Source: Evernia prunastri
Lineage: Eukaryota > Ascomycota > Lecanoromycetes > Lecanorales > Parmeliaceae
Assembly: GCA_003184365.1 (NCBI GenBank)
Contig: NKYR01000003.1
Span: 558,001 to 622,000, forward strand
DNA length: 64,000 nucleotides
Direction of reading: 5' to 3'
Of this stretch, positions 22,081 to 33,517 are shown piece after piece (position 1 is the stretch's first letter; every line of letters begins with the position of its first letter). A model generated the notes under the pieces. The model saw only the letters and a list, made by a program, of their open reading frames with translations. It did no database searches and was not told the origin of the DNA. Both the position numbers and the translations under genes were made by a program.

Positions 22081-23240
22081 TCACCAGGTTCTGTCACCCG
22101 GTTGCCACATCTTCATCCTGGGCGTCCACTGCGTCACACAAGCTACCATGCAGGCAGCTGCAACAGCCGCGGCGTATTTCTGCCAGCGTGGACCCTTGTG
22201 ACTGTCCGCATAGTCGCAAACGCTTTTGATCACCACGGTAGGTAGAGTCGACTACACCCCAGCACCTTCCATCTCAAATGCAATGACCCCCTGGCGGGAG
22301 GCCAAGTCATCCCGATGACGAGCAGACTTCATGACTGAATCACCAGACGCGATCTCGCCGAAGTGTATACGATGCTCCGGTCTTTGGCTTTGCTTTCCCA
22401 ACCGATCTCGAAGGACTAGGCTTTTGGTGTCACATCCAAGTTGCTCGCAAGACGACCTCAGCGCAATGTTGCAAACTTCATTGCCGTTATCGCAAATGTA
22501 GCAAGCGTTTGGTTCATGGTGCCCGTGATGGTAGGTCGATTCGTAGAGCTTGTCTATGTCTGCACCCGGATATTTGTATGCCTCCAGGCCTTCCGTTTGC
22601 AAGAGCTTTTCAAGATTTTCTGCAGTGGATCCGATCAAGGGCTGTCGGCCTCGCAGTCCTTGCATTTTCCTCGCAAAAGACTGGATCTCCTTGCTTGGCT
22701 GACGTAAGCTCTGTTGAAGGGTGTCCACCGTGAAAACTCTGCTGGCCAATTGCTGTCCTCGGTCGTATTGTAATACTTCATTGCTGATTATGACGTCGCC
22801 AAGAAGCAGATCTGTCGGCCCGTCTTCACCCCTGATGGTGGGCACACCTCCACATATCCCCACAACTATGCAGAGCTTGATCCCGGGGGAAGGTGATCAA
22901 CATGCTGGCCGCCGAACTTGACGAGATCCCTTTGCCCATGGCCGGTAGGTACGCTAAAACAACGTTGTGACTGCCTATCTTGCCCGTCGTATAAGAACTG
23001 TTGTCATTTTCCTGCTGTGTATGTTGTATAATTGAAATCGTAGACCTCGCCAAACGCAGCCTCGACAGCGTTGGATTCTAAGCTCAAAGCGCATACCGCA
23101 GCAATCGAGAAGTCCTCGAGGCGGGGCGGTCCATGTTCATATGACTTTGCGAAGGAATGTGAACGATTTTGTGAATCGGCGGACTGCGATGAAGGGTTCT
23201 CGGGCGACCGGTCTGATACGCTGCCTGTCAAGCCTGGCAC
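22081..23240 (-). pseudogene. PNP/UDP-phosphorylase-domain gene (NLR-type N-terminal domain), degraded
   Basis: This encodes the purine-nucleoside-phosphorylase-like domain that often heads fungal NLR-type or ankyrin immune-like proteins. Seen in order: DFSIAAVCALSLESNAVEAAF (as IAAVCALSLESNAVEAAF), IGSHNVVLAYLPAMGKG, IKLCIVVGICGGVPTIR, DLLLGDVIISNEVLQYDRG, IHFGEIASGDSVMKS, IAFEMEGAGV, then VVIKSVCDYADSHK and YAAAVAAACMVACVTQWTP. Three lesions break it: a frame change near 23000-23010 after YTTYTAGK, another at the C run at 22886-22890 (ITFP to PGIKL), and TAG at 22254-22252 replacing the Trp that normally follows GAGV. No nucleotide-binding or repeat domain follows downstream, so either the gene was a short PNP-only form or the rest is lost. 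Confidence 0.8.
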
Positions 23241-24481
23241 TAAATGCCGTCACTCGTTAGACTATTTAACTGGCTTAGAGCTAACGGCAGCGGCCTAGCA
23301 AAGCAGAATTTGCAGGCACTCTGTAGAGCGCACTCTGGAGACAAGGCCGATGGATGATGAAACCATCAGGATTGTAGCCGAGTAGATTAAAGCAACGAGA
23401 ATAATGAGGCTACTGATACTAGTTACAATGTCGCCCCAGCGCTTTCGACCTGCATGCCTGTACAGCATGTCATTCCCACCTCAACTTTGTTGGGCCGATT
23501 GAGATGAGAGCGGATATGCATACCATATCTGACGGTCCCAAAGCAGTCTAGTGGCGTCTCGAAGACAAAAGTCTGGCACGATAAGCCTGCTGCAACTCGG
23601 GCCCAACCGCATTTGACACGCCTGCAGGACGCCATCCTCATCTGCTTGCAAGTGTGAACCCCCATCTTGTTCGAGCACTGACCCAGAATGTCTACAGCGT
23701 GAGGTATGTAACTCTGTGACTGTTTTGGCAGACCCCTCTATAGAAGTTCTAGGGGTTGAGTAGAACGGGGGAAAGGGGAGACGCTGGAAGGCTGACTGAG
23801 TCATCAATGATTCTTCATGTGGAGACGTAAGATCGGGTAGTGAGACATGGGTCCCTTCTGACGCATTGCCTCGCTTACTTCTGTACATTCGAGCTGGGCG
23901 GGCTGGGCGCTTGAGGTATCGTAACCCCGTTACCCACTGAGTACGTCACTCCTGCACTGGATCCTGTCTTTTTTCAAGCAGCCTCTTTTACATACCCTTG
24001 CTTATATACTCTTTTGAGATGGGCTGGTCATCGTATATGCCAGCGCTATCGATCGTCAGCGGCTAACCCAATGTGTGGATAAACACTCAACAGGTTTCTC
24101 TTGATCAACACACAATCTTGAGTACTTGTGTTATCTGGTATACCGTGAGCTGTACTTGGAAGTAGTCAGGACCCACGGGGGAAACGAAGGTGGGGAGAAA
24201 AGGTCTCGGTGTATCGAAAGGAGGGATACGCGTAGTAGCGAGCATCTCATTCGTTGCCCTTGCATAAGGTAGTGCTTTGTTATCAGCCAAGTACAACGCG
24301 TGAGTGTGTCGATCCTCCCTTCCCCCCCTCCCCCCACTTGACTTCTGCATCACTAGCATGGAGTTATACAAGATTGTACTTCATGAAGCGGGTGATGTGC
24401 AGTAAGTCGCTTTGATCCTGTCTTGGCTGAGCTGAAAACCCGAATGTCAATTCGCCGGCGCGTCCTTCGCAAGGCAGACCG
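23241..24481. other. Intergenic
   Basis: About 1.2 kb with no supported gene. Short open frames at 23423-23888 and 24105-24371 lack recognisable content. Confidence 0.45.
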
Positions 24482-25694
24482 CTAAAGCTCGGGTCCGTCA
24501 CCTCTGCTACCGCATGTTTGCTGCCACAATAACCAGCAAAGAACAGTGACGCCCGTGACGGGGATCGTTATCGCCCAATAGACCCATATGTCTTTCGACA
24601 CCGACCACTCTGGCATTTGGGCACCGTCGCCCTGTGAAAAATTGAAAAATCCCATACCGAAGACCGTCTAGATGGAAGGTTTAGCATCATAGCGATGGAT
24701 TTGGCATGAAAAGAGTATTGCAACCTACGGCGATGAAGGTACCGGGCAGGAAAATCAAAGTGAGCAATGCTATCGTTTTCATAGCGGCACTATCTTTTTG
24801 GGCAGCTTTTCCAATGCGAACTGTAACGCCGCTATCATGTTGAGCAACAGTGTTGAAACCCTCGTCACGTCAGTGCTTTGCCCAATTTAATAATGAGCCA
24901 TATTCTTACTAGGTTGATCTCGCTGTAAAGTCGACCACCAAGCGCACGAGATCGTGATTGGAGTGACTTGAACAGCTTAGACTGGAAATCTAGACGCTGT
25001 CTGCTCCTGTTAAACACAACAGTGGGTAGGTCGGTTTCCAACGGTCTCTCTTGGAAGAATCGTTCGTGTTGACCAATCATGCCATCCATCGTCTCGATTG
25101 CGACATGCAGTGTCTCCACGGAATAAATTATATGCCTTGCAAGTTCATGTAGGTAAGGATAATCAGGTGTAGGGGATAGGGTAGATGGTCGATTCTGGGG
25201 AGCAACATTAATTTGCGGACATATAATCAGTTCGCATTATACTCATCACCTTTTCTAACATCCGAACTGAATCCCTAAGGGACCAGACAGAGAGATCAAA
25301 GAGCGACAACACCTCCCCAACGATGATTGTGTGTGACGAGTAAGGGTCGTTCAAGTTGAGACCCTGATCTAAGAATTAGGCAGACTGTGATCTGGCTTGC
25401 AGAGCTAACGGCAAATCAAAGCATAGAGTCAGTTGATGGTCTGCTGAGAGCCAATTAGTGAAGAATCCCATGTTATCCCATACGTAGAAAGCATTGGTGT
25501 TCGGGCAATCTCGTATCATCTGCTTCTTTAGGAACCGGAACCATGTGCCTAGTTGCTTGATGAGAAAAACCTACTTCTGGCGTAGACGCAAACATACTGT
25601 AGCCTTTGGCCTGCTGGTTCCTGTCCAAACCAGTTTGGCAGCCAAAGAATCCGTTAGCATCTTGGCAGATAGCCGTCCAAAAATAGGCTGGCAT
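24482..25694 (-). pseudogene. CorA-like (Mg2+ transporter family) membrane protein, degraded
   Basis: The C-terminal half is recognisable as a fungal CorA-like protein. Exons 25194-24910, 24860-24729 and 24667-24482 join in frame. They show PDYPYLHELARHIIYSVETL, a coiled stretch (RQRLDFQSKLFKSLQSRS), the hallmark DSAAMKTIALLTLIFLPGTF as first membrane helix, then VFGMGFFNF (family norm GMNFF) and a second helix (YWAITIPVTGVTVLCWLL). Upstream, 25490-25250 reads FYVWDNMGFFTNWLS, then a TAA at 25378-25376, then SSHTIIVGEVLSLFDLSVW and RDSVRMLEK, again typical. A frame change separates this from GFFGCQTGLDRNQQAKGYS near 25640. These proteins probably sit in the plasma or vacuolar membrane; transport by this subgroup is unproven. 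Confidence 0.7.
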
Positions 25695-27177
25695 TTGGCA
25701 GCAGCTAGAGAGTTCTCGTTGAAAATCAAGAGAGTCTAGGAATATGTCCGACGAGGCAAACCTATTTTGTGTTGTAAGTAAACGTACCGACGGGGACGAT
25801 TGCCGCCTCCGAGGCCTACACCATGATTATCCCGGGCGTATCGAGCTTCTGAAGTCACACTTAGCTACAAATAAAAGGGGAAGGCAATTCACTTTACTTT
25901 TATCAGGTCTGATGCGCTCAGCTTCGCAGTAGACCATGTACCGTTTTCTACGCAAGTCAGCCCCCCATGCTCTAATGTAGACTGCAGACACTGTAAGAGA
26001 TTTTTCTCTCAAGAACATCTATCAACGGTGGAGTGTATTTCTTTGTACACGAGGCACCGCATATCGTTCGAGACATGCGTTTCACATCAATGTCAACTTC
26101 ATGTGATCCTGGCATACTACTGATGAAAGATCATCGAGGAAGGAAAAGTGGATAGAAGGTCCGTCGTTATCACCAACTTACTCAACCTTTATGTAGGCGT
26201 ACCTAAGTCTACTTGTAGTCTTGCTAGTTACAGAAGTGGGGTCAAAGACGCGTCGGGCGCAGCTCAACGTGGCAGTGAGAAGCGCAGATCCCAGGATGCA
26301 GAGCTGCTCAGCCCTCTTCTGACCCTTATACATGGGAGCTATTGCTCTTGACCACGGCTTCCTTCGATATGTCAAGACCTTTCTCCGAATTCAGGCCCGT
26401 CATTGCGGCTATGGTGGAAGAACTAGGGAGCACGCTTCAAGCTTAGGCAGGCGATTGCCCGGGCGGCTGCAGTATGTAGTAAGCCACCAGCCCAAGAGCA
26501 AGCGACCAAGCGACCAAGCTAATCAGCCTGCAAGTAAGCCCAAGGCTGAACCCCAGTCCCAGCATGTCGGTATGCGCCGTATATCGTCCTGCACACGAGG
26601 TCGACTTATGTGACCATGGCCCGCAACCCGCCACCCTGCGCCCTGCTCTGCCTACTACGTAACAGGATCATTGATGATGGCGGTCCAAATCAAAAGTAGC
26701 GTAATTACGGTCTTTTCCAAAGGTACTTCTTGCCGTATGCCTTGGCAAGCGTACGCGGAATGAGCGTGTGCAATAGGTGGAGTGTTTGTAAGCTTGATCT
26801 ACAAGATGTCAACGATTCTAAGATGTGATTTACGAGGTAGATAGTCAATGCGGTCAGTGTCAGCGTCGAGGCATATGCACGCTTTGCTTCGGATTAGGGC
26901 GGCAATGTTGCATCGGCGTATTGTTTATGGAATAAAGCTGGGTGCTCGAACGCTGGTTTTCAAGTGGTATGATAGGAGGGGAAGGTTAGGTAGGGGCTTG
27001 GGTGATTTGCTTGAGACGATAGGCGGAAAGGAGAGTCAAGGCGCGGGGAGTTCTTTCTCGGAGCTGGGGGAATGAGTTATGTTTTGCACGATCTAAAGCT
27101 GTCAACTTATTGTCTTAAGATCATAGACAAACGCCGTGGTCTGAGCTAGTAGTTCCAAGCTTCCTTCTCCTGGCCTC
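25695..27177. other. Intergenic or gene remnant
   Basis: 1.5 kb with only short, unconvincing open frames. The part next to 25700 may hold lost 5' exons of the CorA-like gene. Nothing else recognised. Confidence 0.4.
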
Positions 27178-28645
27178 TTAAGAAAGCTGCTCCATTTTGT
27201 ACCGGAAGGTCGCGAGTATGCTATGCAAATTGATCCGGATATTCCAATCTTTCTCTAGGCGTTTGGGTGTGAGAAACCTGGGCATTTGATAAGCCACGTC
27301 CTCAAGCATATCCAGCTCGTGGTCTACTATTGCCCATCCTGGGTGCAGAGCATATGCTTGGAGAAAAGCACATGCAGCGCATTTGTCCAATTGCTCTCCT
27401 TCATGTTGGCTCAGGATGGACGGTTGATTCTTTAGCGCCGACGCTTGTTCCTTACATGTTAAGCCCATCTACGCAGATCTCGGAGTTAGCATTGCTTCTT
27501 TAAGCTAAGGATTTGAGTTATGAAATAGGTTTGAGGAGTAGAGTTATCCTCTTGCTTCGAGAATATATCTTGTGACTCTGATTTGGGTTCTACATAGGAA
27601 AAGGTCACTCCGAAATGTACGAACCTTGTGGTATTTGTTGGCTTCTTGGTTCTCCGTTAGATCCGCTGTATCCTCTAGGACCCAGTCGAAATCATGGTCG
27701 GAAGAAATGCCGAGACCCTCTCTCTTATACAAGACACCGTACGACAAAACAAGCTCCATCTTCTTTCTTAAGAGCTGCTTCTTCACATTTGCTGGGTTAA
27801 TGTCTGGAGACCTAGCAATGAGAATCTTTTCGGAGCGTAAAAGGATCTGAAGGCCCCACAGGAATATTTCCCGGGCCTTCTCGAAATACCCGAGATCAGA
27901 AGCTCGGTCTCCGCGACGTTGGTACGCCGCTGCGAGTAATGATCTCGTCTACTTGCTGAATTGGAGCTAGCATCAACTGGGCGAGTCGATCGTTCGATGC
28001 GCTGAGACTCATGCCCGATACCGTAGCTTCTTTTATCCCACGAACATCTTCCAGATAATCCATGACAAGTTCTGCGCACGTCTGACGTTGCTCACATCGT
28101 TCAGAGAGACAGACCGTGAGCTTGAGTTTTTCGAGTTCCTGCCATGCGAATTTCTTTGTGAAACTCTGGAACAGTGGTTTAGCATAGCGTAGGGGTGTGA
28201 TCAGATAATTTTGCGTAGATTCTTGAGATAGGTATGCATTCGACGGCTGGTGCCTGGGGCCGAAAAGATCCATTTTAGGTCTTAGAGTATTCTGTGATTG
28301 AACATCAACCCGAACGGCGGGTTCACGGCCGAAAGGAAGCTCTCCATGTTGTGTTGTATCGTGCGTGATGTTGTAAGTGTGGCAATAATCATAGAAAAGC
28401 TGGGTACCCAACCCACGAAGATTGACGGTCACCATGACCCACACGTTCTCGTCGTACAAGATTGCAGAAGCTTCCAGATACACCTGACTGTTGACACGAA
28501 GTAGTGCCGTAGATTGTTGGCCCCTTTTGACTTTGTCCAGTGAAAGTCGCTCACGATAAACTCTGTCCCGTAACTCTCGAGGAAGGTCTAGTAATCTGAA
28601 CGGCTCGGACCACTCGGCGGCAGGGGCAGGCTTAGATATCGGCAT
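27178..28645 (-). CDS. LPRELRD-family hypothetical protein, one apparent frameshift
   Basis: The start (28645) encodes a hydrophilic leader and the F-box-like motif FRLLDLPRELRDRVYRE, followed by LLRVNSQVYLEASAILYDEN and VWVMVTVNL. This layout is common in Dothideomycete proteins of unknown function. The first frame stops at 27896. Conserved-looking sequence resumes one base out of phase at about 27890 (YFEKAREIFLWGLQILL), continues through 27544, and then joins 27468-27178 (MGLTCKEQASALK..LEKDWNIRINLHS) across an 87-bp intron. That intron appears to use a GC donor (GCAAGA) with a TGCTAAC branch site. A single inserted or deleted base near 27905 is therefore implied, either a real mutation or a sequence error; there is no room for an intron at that place. 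Confidence 0.6.
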
Positions 28646-29070
28646 CGTGTTTTGTCACTCTGTCGCAGATCAATCCTCACAGCTCATAAGTGGACCAGTC
28701 AGTAAAGAACTTTACACGCGGTCAAGATGTCTCTTGCAGTCATCCTGCAGTGGAGAAAAGATGGATGCTGTGATGATGAGGCTCAGTCGTATGTTAGAAA
28801 GGACTGTCAATGGACTCTGTTTTCTGGGCTCTGTGATGTGTTCAAGTAACGAAGGTCTGAGACGTGAGAGTGCCAAGAATGCCCGATGATTTTGAACGCG
28901 CTAAGTAATTTTGAGCCGCTGGTGCCGCCAAGACTAGAGTACTTTACTCTAGTCCGATCGGTAGATGGAAACAGTTTCCAAGGCTCACGCCTGTAGTCAA
29001 CACTCTTACAAGCTACGCACTGGAAAGACCCAAAAGGTCATCCCACAATCACCCATACCTTCCAGCAGCC
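28646..29070. other. Intergenic, divergent promoters
   Basis: 425 bp separating divergent genes. An inverted repeat, TAGAGTA...TACTCTA (GACTAGAGTACTTTACTCTAGTC, positions about 28932-28954), forms a small perfect palindromic hairpin. Nothing else recognised. Confidence 0.45.
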
Positions 29071-29697
29071 ATGGCCTCCAATAATGAGATGGATGTCGAC
29101 AGCTCCCCGCCCCGCAACGGCTCCAAGCCCTCCACAACCGACCAGCACACCTCTACCGGAGCCGTTGCTGTGCGCTCTATCGAGGGCTGGATTATACTCG
29201 TCACCAACGTACATGAGGAGGCTAGCGAGGAAGATTTGCAGGAGATGTTTGGCGAGTTCGGGGAGATCAAAAACTTGCACATGAATCTGGACCGGAGGAC
29301 GGGGTACGTCAAGGTACGTCCAAACCGAATTCCCAGGCTCCAGCAGCCCAGAAATAGCGGCCGATAAACTGTGGGAGGGCATGCGAAGGAGTTTAAGAGC
29401 TTGCGCGAGATTAAAAGTTGACAGTGAAAAGAGTACGGGCTAAACGTGTTGCCAATTACACAGGGTTATGTGCTGGTCGAATACCCTACGTTGGCGGAAG
29501 CCAAAGACGCCATTGCCCGCGCCAACAATAAGAAGTTGCTCGATCAGACCATTGGGGTCGACTTTGCCTTTGTGAGACCACCGCCCAAGGAGGGGAAGCA
29601 GGGGCAGGGAAGAGTCGGTGGAGGAGGAGGAAAGGGTGGGAGAGCTGGGAGGAATAGAAGTCGGAGTCCAGAGGGAGATGGGGCGAAGGAGGAATAG
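29071..29697 (+). CDS. RBM8A: RNA-binding protein Y14/RBM8A (exon junction complex core)
   Basis: Core partner of Mago in the exon junction complex, deposited on spliced mRNA in the nucleus. Exon 1 (29071-29313) and exon 2 (29464-29697) flank a 150-bp GT-AG intron (donor GTACGT) and give 157 residues, near the family size. One RRM is present: GWIILVTNVHEEASEEDL with RNP2, the acidic helix, GEIKNLHMNLDRRTGYVKG, then YVLVEYPTLAEAKDAI as RNP1, and TIGVDFAFVRPP. The NVHEEA and NLDRRTG strings are diagnostic of Y14. The C-terminus is a Gly/Arg/Ser tail as in other members. Presence of Y14 fits an intron-rich ascomycete. Confidence 0.95.
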
Positions 29698-30787
29698 GTG
29701 GGGCATAAAAGGGTTTGATGGATGCGACAAAAGGCGGGATAGTCAGGATACTGGACACTGAGCGTCCGAAACGCGGAATGGGCGACGTGTGGGAGGTGAA
29801 TGGGCATGTGATGCACATGGTGCCGAGAAGCTTCGTTGCGATGTCTTCATCGGCATGCCTGTTCCTAGAAGTACAGGTATTTCCTTCATGACTACGGATG
29901 AAGCCTATGCTGACAGCAGGACAGTGATGACATATAGATACCTCTCTCGAGAATTGGTGCGAAGCTCGACACCAAAGACTTCATGATTTCCCTACTGCAA
30001 CACGCTTTTTCAATCACCCGGCCCTTGTGAGGTATACGTCTGGGGTTCTATTACCCCTGGGAAATTCCTTCATAGATGATCAACTAGCCCGACGCGCACG
30101 CGGACTTATAGGTCAGAATACATGAGCCGCGCTCAGCTCAAACAAACGCCTTCAGCTGCTCCCCCCTCCACGCCGGGAAGCCTTCGGAGTTCTCGTTCCA
30201 CCCTCGTCCTTTCCTTTCTTCGCCCAATTCACAACATATTTGGTGCCGAGCTTGAGCTCATAGCCATGGGCTGTTTTCCGACATTGCGGTGGTCCTAGGA
30301 CTCCTGCGCCGTTTCAGAGAATGTGTAGTCGGACGGAAATTGTGCTGTCGTCGTGTTCATTCAGGCCACGTTCATTGCTACGAAGCCCTAGAGAAATTTT
30401 CTGTCCACCACTGGCGACCCTTATCTGAATATCTGAATCATTCTTTTCGACGATCCAGTATTGAAGGTTAGTAGTACACCTGTCATGCGGACATTTACTA
30501 CTGCCACGTGCCCAGGCTTGTGCTGGTATTTCTGGGTGGAGGGTGTAACCCTTGCAACAAGGCGCTGATTTGCTGCCATCATGGAGACGTACACGGCACG
30601 TATGGACCTGCCCAATCCAGACCTACCACTGCAGACCCTGCATAAGTGTCAACACTCCCATGCGATAACCCCGCAGCGTGATTTCTTTTTCCATTAAAGA
30701 CAACACGGCGAGTTCAATGGTAAATCGCTGTGGTTTTCCAAAGTCTATATACCTTCTACAACTCTTTCGCCATTCTCTCATCATAGC
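29698..30787. other. Intergenic
   Basis: About 1.1 kb with no supported gene. A TATA-like TCTATATACC lies at about 30744, some 40 bp before the P450 start codon. Confidence 0.45.
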
Positions 30788-32424
30788 ATGGCTTCCATGA
30801 CAATCCTTGGCGTCTGCTTCCTGCTACTGCTCTTGCTCTATAGATACATCATATACCCCACTTTCTTGTCCCCATTATCAAAGATCCCAAATGCCCACTT
30901 CACAGCCCCCATCCTTCCTCTCTGGATCTGGTTCACTCAACGGCGAAACCGGACAGGAGTCCGCACTCTCCGCGCTCTCCATGAAAAACATGGTCCCGTG
31001 GTAAGACTTGCACCCGATGAGATCAGCGTCAACAGTCCGAATGCGCTGCGGACCGTGTATGTCGGGGGCTTCGAGAAGCACACTTGGTACCTTGATCCCT
31101 TTGTGAACTATGGCATCCCCAACACCTTCACCATGCTGGAACACAAGCCTCACTCCGTGCGGAAACGGATGGTCTCGAAGGTCTACTCCAAATCCCATCT
31201 GCAAAGTTCGACGGACTTGCAGAGGGCATCGGATCGCTTGATATTCGACCGGTTCCTGCCAACTGTCCACCGCGCTCATGAGCGCGGTGTGGGAGTGGAT
31301 GTGCTGGACCTCGCCAAGGCCGTCAGCATGGACTCTACTTCTGCGTATCTTTTCGGCCTGTCCAACAGCACCGATTTCATCAACGACGTCGACTACCGAC
31401 ATCGCTGGCTCACAGAGTTCAAGACCTTCCAGGTACAGCACCCGCAAAAGCGTGCCGGTGGGGAGATCGAAAGGTCCGCCCTCTCAATGTGTGAAGCTGC
31501 AGAACGCTTCCTCCAGTCGGAAAAGGCAAAGGACGACCCGTCGGCGACGCAGCCTGTGGTCTACCAGCGCCTGACCCAAGGTCTCCAACAGTCGGCGCAG
31601 TCGGACAACCCGAGCTTGAAACACTCCATCCTGACCGTGGCGTCGGAAATGCTCGACCATTTGGTAGCCGGCCATGAGACCTCGGGCATCACGCTCACCT
31701 ACCTCATGTACGAACTGTGTCAGCGCCCCTACCTCCAGGACCGTCTCCGCAGCGAACTCCTCACCCTCAGCCCTCCGATCATCTACCCAAGAAGCAGTGG
31801 CGACAACAACACCACTGACACCCCGAACGAGGACACCGGCCTCCTCCCCTCCCCGCGCTCCATCGACGCCCTCCCGCTCCTCGACAACATCCTCCAGGAA
31901 ACCCTCCGTCTCTACCCGGCTGGCTTGGGACCGCAGCCGCGCGTCACCCCTTTCGCCCCCGACGGCACCACCATCGACGGCTACGGCGGGATCCCGGGCG
32001 GCGTCAAGGTGAGCGCTAATACGTACTGTATGCACCGCAACGCGGTGGTGTTTCCGGAGCCGGGGAAGTGGATACCCGAACGGTGGGATGTGGGGGGTGA
32101 GGAGGGGGAGGAGATGAGGAGGTGGTTTTGGGCTTTCAGCAGTGGGGGGAGGATGTGTTTGGGGAATCATTTTGCCATTCAAGGTTCGTCGTGCCGTTTT
32201 TCTTGTGAATCAATTACTGGGATACGGAGATGGTTTCTTTTTGGTTGGTGGTGGTAGCTTGCTGATGATGGTTTTTGGTGTGCGCAGAGATGAAACTGGT
32301 CATTGCGGCTCTCTACTCGAATTATACGACGGAGATCGTGCAGGATGACGGCATGGAGCAGGCGGATACTTATGTTTCGGGGCCGGTGGGCGGGAAGTTG
32401 ATCTTGCGGTTTCATCATGTTTGA
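30788..32424 (+). CDS. Cytochrome P450 monooxygenase
   Basis: Membrane-anchored ER P450. Exon 1 (30788-32183) and exon 2 (32288-32424) flank a 104-bp intron and give 510 residues, the usual size. Motifs: N-terminal anchor (LGVCFLLLLLLYRYIIYP), proline-rich hinge, WxxxR region around HSVRKRMVSKVYSK, I-helix AGHETSG with oxygen-activating Thr replaced by the normal E-T-S-G pattern, K-helix ETLR, PERW, and the haem loop FSSGGRMCLG with the Cys ligand. The first frame would run past the intron to 32257, but only the spliced form restores the family C-terminus (EMKLVIAALYSNYTTEIV). No secondary-metabolism backbone gene is nearby, so I infer a stand-alone oxidase. Substrate unknown; resembles the benzoate 4-monooxygenase/fumitremorgin-type fungal group. 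Confidence 0.93.
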
Positions 32425-32590
32425 GGACTGGAATGGGCCATTGCCTGTGATGGTTTGAGAATGATGCCTTCCTTTTACAGAGAAAGAGAAAGAATGGTGG
32501 TAAGGGGCTGATTGACGGGAGACTTTCTCTTTTGCTTTTCTTGTTTTTGGTTGGACTTGACATACACGCAACGCTATGAAATATCTCCGT

Positions 32591-32650
32591 CCTTCCCTGA
32601 CTACGCCTTCCCTGACTACGCCTTCCCTGACTACGTCTTCCCTCACTATC
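32591..32650. repeat. Minisatellite, four 15-bp units
   Basis: Three perfect copies of CCTTCCCTGACTACG followed by a variant TCTTCCCTCACTATC. Confidence 0.95.
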
Positions 32651-33107
32651 AATAGTGTCTTCCCTTCCGCACCCTTTCCAGAATGAAGCAGTCTCACCAC
32701 AGCGCAAATAGCGCCGCCGGCCGACCCTTATCGACAATGATATCCCCATCTTCCTCCCCTCGAGCTCATCCCAACCGTCTCCAACACAGCTTCCCCAATC
32801 CTGCAAACACAAACCGCACCGAAAATGCACAGCAAAACCTCTCATCCCTCATCCCTTATCCTCTCCCTCCATCCCTCTATCCTACATGTCTCATACGCAC
32901 CTCCCAAACACCCCCCAGTCCCCGTGCTCAAACCCCGCAGTGCACAACGGAACAACACCCTCCACCCTGTTTCTCCCACAAACCGCAGATCGAAAGCAGG
33001 AGCAAGAGCGGATCTAGCCGTCGCACTCGCTGCGAAACGAGAAGAAGGGACGTTGGTGGGTGTTGAGGGGATCTAGCGGAGTGGTGGAGAGTGGATGAGG
33101 GTAGGGC

Positions 33108-33124
33108 GGGGGGGGGGGGGGGGG
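33108..33124. repeat. Poly-G run (17 G)
   Basis: An uninterrupted homopolymer at 33108-33124. Its exact length is prone to sequencing error. Confidence 0.9.
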
Positions 33125-33517
33125 CAGCAGGGGAGAAGGAGGGGAGTTGAAGGTGATGAAGGGGGAGTGGGGTCAGAGGGTGGAGAGGGGAAGACGTTTT
33201 GCCGAGATTGGCAACCTTGGCCCTGTTTCAGGGAACTTAGCTGGGTGGGTTGGTGGATATTGTTTGGAAGGGTAGATGGAGAGAGTTGGCGAGGGTGGAG
33301 AGGTTCATGTTTGATGGTGACTGGGGATTGGTGTGGCCTTTTTCACGTCTTGTACCATTGGAAAGGCGCGCGGTTCGAGGGAGGGATTGGCGTTTTTGAT
33401 CATTACTGCATAAATGTGCGGGTCTGTGGGGTTCTAGTTGGATGGAATCGCGCAAAATGTCACGAGTAGAAATCCGATGGTTTGACTAGCTGTTTGGTAT
33501 TCTCTGATCGGTCATCC

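Noticed and set aside
31484..32182. 232-codon frame antisense to the P450
   Set aside because: Mirror of a strongly biased coding exon. The P450 on plus is certain.
32179..32845. 173- and 181-codon minus-strand frames after the P450
   Set aside because: They run through the 15-bp minisatellite and P450 exon 2; repeated GRRSQ-type segments are an artefact.
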